This document shows, one piece after another, positions 51,201 through 60,153 of a DNA stretch of 64,000 bases (its first letter is position 1; every line of letters starts with the position of its first letter). This DNA comes from a methane-oxidizing endosymbiont of Gigantopelta aegis. GTDB lineage: Bacteria > Pseudomonadota > Gammaproteobacteria > Methylococcales > Methylomonadaceae. Location: NCBI RefSeq assembly GCF_016097405.1, contig NZ_JAEHGD010000002.1:507876-571875 (forward strand), given 5' to 3'. The notes below the pieces were generated by a model that saw only the letters and a program-made list of their open reading frames with translations, was not told where the DNA came from and made no database searches. A program made the position numbers and the translations under genes.

Positions 51201-53123
51201 CCGTTTACCGTCGTCGGCATTGGCGGCATGGTGGGTGATGTATTTGGCAATGGCATGTTGCTGTCCGACAAGATTCAGCTGCTGGCGGCGTTTGATCATG
51301 CACATATTTTTCTCGATCCTGATCCTGATCCGGCACTGAGTTTTCAGGAGCGTAAGCGGCTGTTTGAACTGCCGGCCGCAAAATGGTCAGATTATGATGT
51401 CAGTATTCTGTCTAAGGGTGGCGGTGTGTATTCACGGCAGAGTAAATCGATTCGATTGTCACCCCGGATGATGGAACGACTGAATATCATCAAAAACGAG
51501 TTAACGCCGAATGAATTGATTCAATGTATTTTGCGTGCACCGGTTGATTTGTTATGGAATGGCGGTATCGGTACCTATGTCAAGGCGCAACATGAAAGCC
51601 ACCTGGATGTCGGTGATCGCAGCAACGATGCGGTCAGAATCAATGGCTGCGAATTGCGCTGCAAGGTCGTGGCTGAAGGTGGGAACTTAGGGTTGACACA
51701 GGCCGGGCGTATTGAATATGCCAAACAGGGCGGTAAAATCAATACCGATTCAATCGACAACTCAGCCGGTGTCGATTGTTCCGATCATGAGGTCAATATC
51801 AAGATTCTACTCAATACCCTGGTGATGCAAGGCGATCTGACCGAGAAGCAGCGGCGGGATATATTGTTGTCGATGACCGATGATGTCGCCAAACTGGTTT
51901 TAAATAACAATATTCTGCAAAATCAGGCGATTTGTACCATTGAGCAAACGGCAAAAAATGATATGCAAGGTGTGCAATGGGTGATTGAAATCCTGGAGCA
52001 AAAAGCGCATCTGGATCGGCAACTCGAAGTGATCCCCGACAATGACGAATTACGCCAGCGTATTAGCCAGGAACAAGGGCTTTACCGGCCTGAAATCAGT
52101 GTATTGTTGGCTTATTGCAAACAAATGCTGAAGCAACAGTTTGCCAAGGCACTGGTGACAGTTGATGAGCCGTTATTTCAACAGGAATTGCAGGATTATT
52201 TTCCACAGATCTTGCAAACGCGCTATCCGACTGAAATTCAGCAGCATTATCTGGCCCAGAATATCGTGGTGAACTGCTTGATCAATGCGTTGGTCAACCG
52301 AATGGGTATTGTTTTTCCGTACCGTGTTCTCGAACAAAGCAATGTTTCCATAACCAGTGTCGTCAGTGTTTATAAACGTGTTTGCTATATTTTCTCAGTG
52401 GATGTGTTGTGGCAGGAAATCGAAGCATTACAGACTCAACTCAGTGGTGAATTGTCTGAAACTCTGTTTGCGTACCTCAGGCGCTTGATTGAGCGTTCCA
52501 TGTATTGGTTTTTGACTCAGACAAGCGAAACACAGACAGTCGAAATGCTGGATTTGTATTATCAAGGTATTCAGACATTAAAAACTGTGATGCCGACATT
52601 GCAAAATGAACAACTGAATAAAACAATTGACCAGCAAGTTGAAGCGTTCATCGAAAAAGGCGTGCCGGCTGTGCTGGCACTGGAGGTAGTTTCCACCGAA
52701 GTGTTGTATTTATGTCTGGATGTCGTCTGGTTGCATAAAAAATCCCAAAAACCACTGGAAGAATGTGCGCAGGTCTTTTTTACTCTGATCGAATCACTGG
52801 ATCTTCTGTGGCTACGGGAAGAAATTTTCAAACTGCCGCAGAAAAGCCTATGGCAAGCTTTGGCAAGGCGAACGGCGAGAGAAGAGTTTAGCAGTATTAT
52901 TAGTGCCTTGTCGCTATCAGTTCTACAACAACCTGGTCTTAGCGTTAAAGATAGAATAGAAAACTGGTATCAATGTTTTAATCAAGCGGTGGAGCGCTAT
53001 CGGCAACTGGTAGCGCTGGTTAAATCGGAAGAAAGCATAGACCTGGAAAAAATTACGGTATTGTTGAAAGAATTACAAGATATTGCCGGTTTGTGGCAAG
53101 CATCTGAACAAAAGTTGATTTAA
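48276..53123 (+). pseudogene. gdhB: NAD-specific glutamate dehydrogenase (large type), multiple frameshifts
   Basis: Large (about 1600 residues) NAD-GDH oxidising glutamate to 2-oxoglutarate. N-terminal ACT-like regions 48276-49130, catalytic part in the long 3' frame from 49590: [40 protein letters not shown] (catalytic Lys) and GIGGMVGDVFGNGMLLS. Three breaks, each repaired by one base: A-run at 49113, G-run at 49355 (AAGGCTC), A-run at 49573. The start is also doubtful: ATG 48296 after AGGA would join the frame if one A were added near 48320. The last 1160 codons are intact, so errors in the sequence are a real alternative. Confidence 0.88.
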
Positions 53124-53222
53124 GTCAATAACAATGATGCAACTGTTCGTTAAACTATACCCATGTCGGAGGCAAACTGACATGTAGCACTATCCTCTTT
53201 AAAAAGATTGTGGATTGTTTTC

Positions 53223-53253
53223 AGGCAGATTCATTAGAATCTGCCTTTTTTTT
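53223..53253 (+). terminator. Intrinsic terminator after gdhB
   Basis: AGGCAGATTC, ATTA loop, GAATCTGCCT, then a run of eight to nine T. Confidence 0.95.
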
Positions 53254-53267
53254 ATCTGTAGATATTA

Positions 53268-53781
53268 GGGAGCCCCTTTGTCTTTAATTTGAAGACGTAA
53301 TGCTTCACTGTCATAGCCTCTGTCAGCAACTATATAGTCACCTTTTTGGGAGCTCTGCAACTAATTTCGGTGCTTCTTTACAGTCATGAACTTCGCCGCC
53401 TGTCACTGAGAAATGAATAGGAAGACCACAGGCATCAACGGCCATATGAATTTTACTGGTGTTCCCGGCGACAGATTTCCCTATCGCTGTTTCTTGTTCA
53501 CAGGCCGCACCACTACTATGCTGATGTGCTTTCACAATACTCCCATCAATAAATTCCCATTCCAGGTCTGGATCAACAACCAAGGCGTTAAAAATACCCA
53601 TCAGTTTTTCTTTACGAGACCAGTCATTGAATCGTTTATATACCGCATTCCAATTACCAAAAGCCGTGGGTAAATCTCTCCAGGGACAACCTACTCGCAA
53701 GCGATAAAAAATACCTTCGACTGTTTTTCGAAGACAAGGTTTGTCATAAATTCCCATTTTCAACATAATTACAACAGCCCC
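53268..53781 (-). mobile_element. IS5-family element, copy 4, deleted at both ends
   Basis: Internal IS5 sequence on the minus strand (frame 53338-53766 covers the MLKMGIYDKPCLRKTVEG to EAPKLVAELPK part). Only TAGGG remains of the left end, joined to AGCCCCTTTG from the transposase C-terminal part, and only CAACAGCCCCTA of the right end. TA flanks at 53266-53267 and 53782-53783. Both deletions lie at short matches to the terminal repeat. Cannot transpose. Confidence 0.92.
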
Positions 53782-54776
53782 TAAGGACTGGTGTTATTTT
53801 CCAGTACAATCTTGCCGAGGGTGTGGCCCTGATTTAATGTTGTCAATGCCTTTTCCAGGTTCTCGGCATTCAATAGCCCCATGCATTGCTGTAAGGTAGT
53901 TTTTAAAATGCCGGCATCTACCAGTTGGGCGACTCGGTTTAACAAGCGGTGTTGCTCAATCATATCATCGGTCTTGAACAAGGGGCGGGTGTACATAAAC
54001 TCCCCATGCAGTGACAGGCTTTTTTGTTTTAATAAGCCGATGTCGATGTTTTTCGGGTCATCAATCAATCCAAGCTTGCCTTGAGGTGCAAGACAGTCCA
54101 CTAAATCAGCAAAGTGCGCATCGGTATGGGTCAGGCTAGCGACTAAATCGACACTATCAAAATCCAGTTGTTTAAGCTGTGTGACTAATGACTGTTGATG
54201 ATTCAATATAAAATCAGCCCCCATCGCTTTAACCCAAGCTTGGCTTTGTTCACGTGAGGCTGTTCCAATCACCGTTAATTCGGTTAAATGATGTGCTAGT
54301 TGCGTCAACATAGAGCCGACACCGCCTGCCGCACCGACAATCAATAAACGCCCTATGTTATCTGTGCTGACAGCAAGCCTGTCGAATAACAATTCCCAGG
54401 CAGTAATACTCGTGAGTGGCAAAGCAGCCGCTTCAATAAAACTCAATGACTCAGGCTTATGGCCGACAATGCGTTCATCTACGCGGTGAAAATCGCAAAA
54501 ACAGCCGGGCCTATCGATTGCGCCGGCATAAAAAACTGCATCGCCCGGCTTGAACAAGGTTACCCGCTCCCCCACTTCCTGCACAATACCGGCAGCATCC
54601 CAGCCCAAGACTTTAAATTCTCCTGCATCCGGCGTTATCCGCTGGCGGATTTTATTATCCACCGGGTTCACCGCAACGGCTTTTACCTCCACTACCAAAT
54701 CATGCATGTCAGGAGAAGGCTTGGGTAATTCAATATCGCGAAGAATACGGTCGGCTTGATAGGCAATGGCTTTCAT
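53781..54776 (-). CDS. Zinc-type alcohol dehydrogenase-like oxidoreductase
   Basis: MDR superfamily, 331 residues. GroES-like N-terminus (MKAIAYQADRILRDIELPKP; VNPVDNKIRQR), cofactor loop LLIVGAAGGVGSMLTQLAHH (about 143-162, NADPH type), LGKIVLENN end. The catalytic zinc ligands of true alcohol dehydrogenases are absent, so a quinone or enone reductase role is more likely. Its start overlaps the stop of the methyltransferase gene (ATGA). The IS5 remnant begins at its stop codon and may have replaced the last residues. Confidence 0.88.
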   Translation of the reverse strand: MKAIAYQADRILRDIELPKPSPDMHDLVVEVKAVAVNPVDNKIRQRITPDAGEFKVLGWDAAGIVQEVGERVTLFKPGDAVFYAGAIDRPGCFCDFHRVDERIVGHKPESLSFIEAAALPLTSITAWELLFDRLAVSTDNIGRLLIVGAAGGVGSMLTQLAHHLTELTVIGTASREQSQAWVKAMGADFILNHQQSLVTQLKQLDFDSVDLVASLTHTDAHFADLVDCLAPQGKLGLIDDPKNIDIGLLKQKSLSLHGEFMYTRPLFKTDDMIEQHRLLNRVAQLVDAGILKTTLQQCMGLLNAENLEKALTTLNQGHTLGKIVLENNTSP

Positions 54777-55363
54777 AGTCTGTCCAGGGTGTTGTTGAAA
54801 CGGGTTTTTTGTAACACATACAGTAGTGGACTGCCAGGGCGGATTCGGGCCGATTCAATGACGTCGATTTGAAGCGGGTCGGAAGACTGGCTTAGCCAAT
54901 GTTGTATGCTGTGGTATTCCGTATCGCCACCGCTGTGGCCGGGGTAAATCAACAGCGTAATCAGGCCGGTTGGGGCGAGTAGTTGCAGGCTGGCATGCAA
55001 TGCTTTCAGGGTCGATTCTGCTTGGGTGATGATGCGTTTATCACTGCCGGGAAGATAACCTAGGTTAAAAGTAATCGCCTTAATACGTTGATGGAATTGT
55101 GACGGCACAGTTTCGGCAAGATGCTGATGGCCGGTGCAATACAGGCTGACTTTGTCCGTTAAGCCTTCATCATGGATACGTTTTCGTGTATTTTCTATCG
55201 CTTGTTTTTGGATGTCGAAAGCAAACACATGGGCGGCGTGTCGGGCTAGGAAAACGCTGTCATGGCCATTGCCACAGGTGGCGTCGATGGCGTAATCTTC
55301 CGGCATTAAATGGGCGCGAATGATTTGATGCACTTGTTGTGTTAAGGATAAGGGTTTAGTCAT
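54773..55363 (-). CDS. mnmM: Class I SAM methyltransferase, MnmM/YtqB family
   Basis: 196 residues from ATG 55363 (MTKPLSLTQQVHQIIRAHLM). SAM motif AIDATCGNGHDSVFLARHAA (about 26-45), catalytic-site segment ITFNLGYLPGSDKRIITQAE (about 103-122). Family members methylate nm5U34 to mnm5U34 in tRNA (MnmM of Bacillus, formerly YtqB). The upstream, overlapping gene is an FAD oxidoreductase of the kind that would produce nm5U from cmnm5U, so the pair fits a split MnmC pathway. Overlaps the downstream oxidoreductase gene by ATGA. Confidence 0.82.
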   Translation of the reverse strand: MTKPLSLTQQVHQIIRAHLMPEDYAIDATCGNGHDSVFLARHAAHVFAFDIQKQAIENTRKRIHDEGLTDKVSLYCTGHQHLAETVPSQFHQRIKAITFNLGYLPGSDKRIITQAESTLKALHASLQLLAPTGLITLLIYPGHSGGDTEYHSIQHWLSQSSDPLQIDVIESARIRPGSPLLYVLQKTRFNNTLDRL

Positions 55364-55769
55364 AGCGGCGAATATCGCAGTCTGGGGGCAAGGGCGTGTT
55401 GTGTAACAAATGGCGAATGAAGAACTGGCTGTAATAAGGAATCTGTAAACTGCCCTTAGCGCCAAAGCCATTTTAAGCCCGGCGATGAAAGCGGGCTGAA
55501 AGCGGTCAGAATTTCACCTTTGACTGGTTTTAACGGCAAATAGTTAAACCAGGGATTTTCCAGATTTTCATGGCCTTGGCAAAAAATAAGGCGTTTAACG
55601 GTTTGGCCGCGCCATTTTAAAGGTGTAGACAAGTTTAAAGCAGTCGGGTTAAAGCGGCTGTTTATCAGCGCGCCCTGCTGCTTAAACCATTGTCTTAAGT
55701 TGGCTAATAATGGAACGGTGGTTAAATAGGCGGTTTGTTGCTGTTGTAAGAACCCAAACGGACTATGAA
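55356..55769 (-). pseudogene. FAD-dependent oxidoreductase (DAO/MnmC-o-like), C-terminal fragment
   Basis: Reads NPWFNYLPLKPVKGEILTAF inside the 278-bp repeat and continues, after a one- or two-base frame break near 55475, to GFGAKGSLQIPYYSQFF and the end CDIRRYD, stop TAA 55356-55358. The last bases overlap the mnmM ATG. The N-terminal dinucleotide-binding region is missing, and a 55-residue stretch between GEIL and NGFG is absent here. Belongs with the fragments at 55873 and 56653. Confidence 0.8.
55492..55769. repeat. 278-bp direct repeat, left copy
   Basis: Matches 56710-56987 base for base as far as I can read, offset 1218. It carries the middle part of the FAD oxidoreductase gene. The two copies flank the IS debris at 55770-56652. 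Confidence 0.93.
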
Positions 55770-56652
55770 ATCTGTCGCCGGGAATACTGGATTAAAAAAA
55801 TTCGTTGGCCGGTCATGGCAACTGTGGTCTTTTTTCGCTCATTTCTCAGTGACAGGCGGCGAAGCATATGACTCGATAAAAGGGCTGACCAAAAAACTGG
55901 GCTAGTTGACGGTAAAAATAGCGCGCTAGACGCAGTTGTTTTTCGGTATCCCCCTATGTCAACATACCTGTCGCCTAGGAAATTTTAAATCAGGAGACAA
56001 AAATGAGCGTATTTAGCCAAGAAAAAAGAAGTACAATCTCGGGAAATGATATCCAGAAGATTGGTGTCTCTAGCAAATATCGCCATACTCCACGTTGAAA
56101 AATGTGTTTGCAAGACTTAAGCATTTAGCACGGGTTCTTAAAATCAATAAAAAACAGTGACCCGCACTTTAAAAAAAATAAAAGAAAACAGTCTTGTTCA
56201 GGTGAACCCTCTTTTTCAGACCTTTGATCAAGGGAAACCATTGGAGGTCAGGTTAGAGCAGGTCTGCTGTGAAGAGGCCGAAGTGGATGAACAGTGGTCT
56301 TTGTAGGCAATAAAAGCAATCAACGCTGGCTATGGCACGCTGTTGATCATAAAACCAACACGGTACTCGCTTATGTTTTTGGCAAGCGTAAGGACATTGT
56401 TTTCAAAGAATTAAAAGCGTTACTAGCCCTTTAAATATTGGCCGTTATTACACCGATGACTGGGGGCTAGAACATGAGACCCGTCATCTTGATGCTGAGA
56501 TGCACATGAAATAGGGAAGCAGAAATACCCAAAAAATTGAACCAAAAACCTGAATTTTTATGCACACATGGATAAATTACGTATTTATTAAGACCCGTCG
56601 AACAATCTGTTTCTCTACGATTTCTGTGGGTGATGGACAAAAATAGCGGAAA
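55770..56652. mobile_element. Mosaic of IS5, IS3 and IS1-like fragments
   Basis: Order: degraded IS5 transposase piece (55770-55870, e.g. TCATTTCTCAGTGACAGGCG); a minus-strand piece of the FAD oxidoreductase N-terminal half (about 55873-55946, RLARYFYRQLAQFFGQPFYR); the outer end of IS3 element B (55947-56022); a second IS5 piece with many small indels (56023-56129); an IS1-like transposase relic on the plus strand (about 56130-56652) reading INKKTVTRTLKKIK, QRWLWHAVDHKTNTVLAYVF, YYTDDWG. The junction at 56015-56025 falls at the shared CCAAGAA of IS3 and IS5. All pieces are dead. Confidence 0.82.
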
Positions 56653-57011
56653 ATTGTCCAGTGGTATAAACCAATGGCCATAATTGAGTAGTGTGTCGAT
56701 TAAAGGAACCGGGCTGAAAGCGGTCAGAATTTCACCTTTGACTGGTTTTAACGGCAAATAGTTAAACCAGGGATTTTCCAGATTTTCATGGCCTTGGCAA
56801 AAAATAAGGCGTTTAACGGTTTGGCCGCGCCATTTTAAAGGTGTAGACAAGTTTAAAGCAGTCGGGTTAAAGCGGCTGTTTATCAGCGCGCCCTGCTGCT
56901 TAAACCATTGTCTTAAGTTGGCTAATAATGGAACGGTGGTTAAATAGGCGGTTTGTTGCTGTTGTAAGAACCCAAACGGACTATGAATGACATTTAGCGC
57001 ACGTGAAGTGG
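56653..57011 (-). pseudogene. FAD-dependent oxidoreductase, middle fragment (second copy)
   Basis: Frame reads ALNVIHSPFGFLQQQQTAYL, WFKQQGALINSRFNPTALNL, IFCQGHENLENPWFNYLPLK, then beyond the repeat PLIDTLLNYGHWFIPLDN before running into IS1-like sequence. The dinucleotide-binding N-terminus is lost between here and the hopJ-like gene. With the 55356-55769 part it shows that one gene of about 350-380 codons upstream of mnmM was broken by duplication and IS insertion. Confidence 0.82.
56710..56987. repeat. 278-bp direct repeat, right copy
   Basis: Second copy of 55492-55769; the sequence diverges immediately on both sides. Confidence 0.93.
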
Positions 57012-57371
57012 TCAGTTTTTTTCCGAGAGTGGGTCGGCAGCAAAGTGAATGCCATTCCAGCCGGATTGCATAAAGCGGCGAATATTTTGATGATCTTTGC
57101 CTTCTGGACTTTCCAATACATGTTGGCGGTAATAGTCACCGAACAGATGCAGAGTCAGTTCGGGCGATAAGTTATGTCGCTTGGCGAAAGCAAAAATTTT
57201 GCAGGAGCCTTCGTTGGTTCCCGCCGCATTGATTAGCGCATCGTCACCGTCGCCATTTTGGAATTCGGTTGGTTGGTAATCATAGTGTTGTTCGATAACG
57301 GCCATGGTCTGGCTGAATTGAATGGTCTCAGGGTGTTGTTTTAATTGGGTTAAAAATTGTTCCAGTGTCAT
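57012..57371 (-). CDS. HopJ-family protein
   Basis: 119 residues. Matches the HopJ type III effector family by LEQFLTQLKQHPETIQFSQT, YDYQPTEFQNG, AGTNEGSCKIFAFAKRH and LHLFGDYYRQHVLESPEG. Despite the name the family is widespread in free-living bacteria and no secretion genes are near, so an effector role is unlikely; the biochemical function is unknown. Lies 19 bases downstream of argC on the same strand. Confidence 0.88.
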   Translation of the reverse strand: MTLEQFLTQLKQHPETIQFSQTMAVIEQHYDYQPTEFQNGDGDDALINAAGTNEGSCKIFAFAKRHNLSPELTLHLFGDYYRQHVLESPEGKDHQNIRRFMQSGWNGIHFAADPLSEKN

Positions 57372-57390
57372 TGTATTGTGTTATTAGAGA

Positions 57391-58422
57391 TTAAGGATAT
57401 AAGGCAAGTTGTGTTAAACCGCTTGTTTCATCTCGGTTGAACATCAGATTCATATTTTGTATCGCTTGTCCGGCTGCACCTTTGACCAGATTGTCAATTA
57501 CCGATAAAACGACGACGGTGCTCGCGTTCTGTGGGCGGTGAATCGCAATCTGACAGCGGTTAGTACCACGTACATTACGGGTATCAGCCATGCTGCCTTC
57601 AGGGAGTACATCTACAAATGCTTCATTTTGGTAAAAATCTTCGAAGATTTTTTGCAGATTTTTCTCGCTATCAAGCAATGTGCCGTACAGGGTGGCGTGA
57701 ATACCACGAATCATCGGTGTCAAATGCGGTACAAAGGTTAATTGGACGACCTTTTGGCTTTGTGTTTGTAAACCCTGCCGGATTTCCGGTAAATGGCGGT
57801 GGCCTGCGACCGCATAGGACTTAAAGCTTTCACCGCTTTCACTCATCAGTGATGATAGCTGAGCCTTGCGGCCTGCACCACTGACGCCGGATTTAACATC
57901 GGCAATCAATGTGCTTTGATTGATCAACTGATGTTTCAGTAGGGGGAGAAAGCCAAGTTGTACGGCGGTGGGGTAGCAGCCTGGGCAGGCGATCAGCCGT
58001 GCCGTTTTGATGGCTTCCCGGTTGACTTCAGGTAAGCCATAAACCGCTTCAGCAACTAAATCCGGACAAACATGTTCCATACCATACCATTGACGCCATT
58101 CATCAATATCTTTCAATCGAAAATCGGCTGACAAATCAATCACTTTAACGCCACGTGCAAGCAGTGCCTCGGCCATAGTCATGGCGGTTCCATTCGGCGT
58201 CGCAAAAAATACCACATCACATTCGGCCAGCGTATCGACATTGGGTGCGCTAAAACAAAGATCGCAATAGCCTCTGAGACTAGGGTAAATCGTATCTACA
58301 CGTTTGCCGGCATCGGCGCGACTGGTTACGACAGTGACCTCAACATCGGGATGTGGAATCAGAAGCCGTAATAATTCAACGCCGGTGTAGCCGGTTCCCC
58401 CAACAATACCTGCTTGTATCAT
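57391..58422 (-). CDS. argC: N-acetyl-gamma-glutamyl-phosphate reductase
   Basis: Third step of arginine synthesis, NADPH dependent. 343 residues. Rossmann loop [20 protein letters not shown], catalytic Cys in [19 protein letters not shown] (about 150), [10 protein letters not shown] and the HRHLPEI segment. Complete at both ends. Divergent from the quinone oxidoreductase gene across 68 bases. Confidence 0.97.
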   Translation of the reverse strand: MIQAGIVGGTGYTGVELLRLLIPHPDVEVTVVTSRADAGKRVDTIYPSLRGYCDLCFSAPNVDTLAECDVVFFATPNGTAMTMAEALLARGVKVIDLSADFRLKDIDEWRQWYGMEHVCPDLVAEAVYGLPEVNREAIKTARLIACPGCYPTAVQLGFLPLLKHQLINQSTLIADVKSGVSGAGRKAQLSSLMSESGESFKSYAVAGHRHLPEIRQGLQTQSQKVVQLTFVPHLTPMIRGIHATLYGTLLDSEKNLQKIFEDFYQNEAFVDVLPEGSMADTRNVRGTNRCQIAIHRPQNASTVVVLSVIDNLVKGAAGQAIQNMNLMFNRDETSGLTQLALYP

Positions 58423-58457
58423 ATTTTTTCCATTTTTTTATAAGAACGTAAAGCGCG

Positions 58458-58463
58458 TATAAT
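58458..58463 (+). promoter_or_regulatory. Likely -10 box (TATAAT) of the quinone oxidoreductase gene
   Basis: Perfect TATAAT 28 bases before the GTG at 58491, with only a T-rich stretch at the -35 position. Confidence 0.45.
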
Positions 58464-58490
58464 ACGCCGTTTTAAACGGTTTTTTAAACA

Positions 58491-59477
58491 GTGATGCAAG
58501 CCATTGAAATTAAAACAACAGATGATGGTGGGCAATTACAGTTGACGCAAAGGCCAAAGCCTGAGCCTGAACCGCATCAAGTGTTAATCGAAGTGTATGC
58601 GGCGGGTGTCAACAGACCCGATATTATGCAGCGGCAGGGCGTTTATCCGCCGCCACCCGGTGCTTCGGATATTCCAGGGCTGGAAGTGGCCGGTGTGATT
58701 GTCGCTGTCGGCAATCAGGTCAATCAGTGGCAACCGGGCGATACGGTTTGTGCATTAGTTACGGGTGGGGGCTACGCCGAATATTGTGTTGCCAGTGCTG
58801 CGCTATGTTTGCCGGTGCCTGAAGGCTTGAGTTTGATTGAGGCGGCTGCATTGCCGGAAACGTTTTTTACAGTTTGGAGCAACGTGTTTGATCGCGGACA
58901 ATTGCAACCAGGCGAATCATTGTTGGTACATGGCGGTGCTAGCGGCATCGGCACCACGGCGATACAGTTGGCAAACGCTTTTGGTGCAACGGTTTATGTG
59001 ACTGCGGGCAGTGAAGAAAAATGTCAGTTCTGTGAGCAGCTCGATGCCGCGAGTGCGATTAATTATAAACAACAGGACTTTGTGACCGAAATTGACCGGC
59101 TGACGCACAAAAAAGGCGTCAACATAGTACTGGATATGATTGCAGGGCCATATTTCCCCAAAAATTTGAAAATTCTGGCCGAAGAAGGGCGTTTGTTGCA
59201 GATCGCCATCCAGCAAGGGGCAAAAAGTGAAATTAATTTATGGACTGTCATGTGCAAACGGCTGTTGATTACCGGCTCAACATTAAGGGCACGCAGTGAT
59301 GAATTTAAGGCGGAAATTGCCCGGAAATTAAAGGAAAGGGTTTGGCCATTACTTGAAAGCGCGACAGTTAAGCCCGTGATTTATAAAGTCTTACCGTTGG
59401 AGCAGGCCGAATTGGCGCATCAGATTATATTGCAGAGCCAACATATCGGAAAAATTGTTTTACGGGTGAAAACATAA
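58491..59477 (+). CDS. NAD(P)H-quinone oxidoreductase, PIG3 family
   Basis: 328 residues. MDR enzyme without zinc ligands: VYAAGVNRPDIMQRQGVYPP, IPGLEVAGVIVAVG, cofactor loop LLVHGGASGIGTTAIQLANA (about 144-163), C-terminal LEQAELAHQIILQSQHIGKI. The start is GTG 58491 or ATG 58494 (no clear ribosome binding site). Transcribed away from argC; nothing downstream in the operon. Confidence 0.92.
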   Translation: MMQAIEIKTTDDGGQLQLTQRPKPEPEPHQVLIEVYAAGVNRPDIMQRQGVYPPPPGASDIPGLEVAGVIVAVGNQVNQWQPGDTVCALVTGGGYAEYCVASAALCLPVPEGLSLIEAAALPETFFTVWSNVFDRGQLQPGESLLVHGGASGIGTTAIQLANAFGATVYVTAGSEEKCQFCEQLDAASAINYKQQDFVTEIDRLTHKKGVNIVLDMIAGPYFPKNLKILAEEGRLLQIAIQQGAKSEINLWTVMCKRLLITGSTLRARSDEFKAEIARKLKERVWPLLESATVKPVIYKVLPLEQAELAHQIILQSQHIGKIVLRVKT

Positions 59478-59621
59478 TTTCTGGAGGGAGGAAATCTGCA
59501 ATGGATAAATACCACTTGAAATGTAAGTTATTTTTTTTAAAGGATTTTTTGGAGAACTATGGTATAGTCCATGTGTGTTGTTATGAACACATGATTTAAA
59601 ATTACACCCAAGGAATTATTA

Positions 59622-60023
59622 ATGTCTTTACTGAAAAAACTCACTTTTATTTTGTTAACAGCTTCTATTTTTACCGCGGCGCCATCCATTATGGCCAAAC
59701 CTGCCGGTAAAATTGAAAATCAAACAGAAGAACAATTGCTTGCAATCTTTGATGATGCGATTGAATCTGTAGAAACTGTTCAGCAAGCACTGGAAAACGG
59801 TGCGGCCGACAAGAAAGAAATGTTGGCGCTGTATAAAAAAGCAAAACAAAATTTGAATCGTATTGAAAGTGCAACCGTTAACCGTGAAAAAGAAAGAGCT
59901 AACGGTTACCTGAGAAAATCCCGTTCAGCCTATAAAAAAGGTAATATGGAAAAAGCTAAAGAACAAATCGCTAAAGCGGTTGAAAGCTTCAAAGGTTTAA
60001 AAACGTTGTACCTGAATTTCTAA
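59622..60023 (+). CDS. Small exported helical protein, unknown function
   Basis: 133 residues, start after AAGGA. Signal peptide about 1-25 (LTFILLTASIFTAAPSIMA, cleavage at IMA-KP). The mature part is lysine/glutamate/alanine rich and probably all helical: two or three helices with KKEMLALYKKAKQNLNRIES and SAYKKGNMEKAKEQIAKAVE, like a short TPR-type hairpin. Not recognised as a named family. Own terminator follows; a hairpin CATGTGT/ACACATG (59570-59593) lies in the leader. Confidence 0.82.
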   Translation: MSLLKKLTFILLTASIFTAAPSIMAKPAGKIENQTEEQLLAIFDDAIESVETVQQALENGAADKKEMLALYKKAKQNLNRIESATVNREKERANGYLRKSRSAYKKGNMEKAKEQIAKAVESFKGLKTLYLNF

Positions 60024-60042
60024 ACATTTTAAATGTTTGATA

Positions 60043-60076
60043 AAAGGGTTATTGCCAAGCAATAACCCTTTTTTTA
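60043..60076 (+). terminator. Intrinsic terminator after the small exported protein gene
   Basis: AAAGGGTTATTG, CCAAG loop, CAATAACCCTTT followed by T-run. It separates this gene from hemC. Confidence 0.95.
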
Positions 60077-60153
60077 TGTCTGCAATTTATCTGGGCGATG
60101 CGTTTTGTGCCAGATAGGGTAAAATAAGGGTTTGATTTTTATTTGGGATTGAC

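Noticed and set aside
53124-53253. Small RNA between gdhB and the terminator (hairpin CATGTC/GACATG)
   Set aside because: Promoter elements are too weak to call; the terminator is explained by gdhB.
57012-57371. HopJ homologue as evidence for a type III secretion system
   Set aside because: The family occurs in many free-living bacteria and no secretion apparatus or chaperone gene is in the window.
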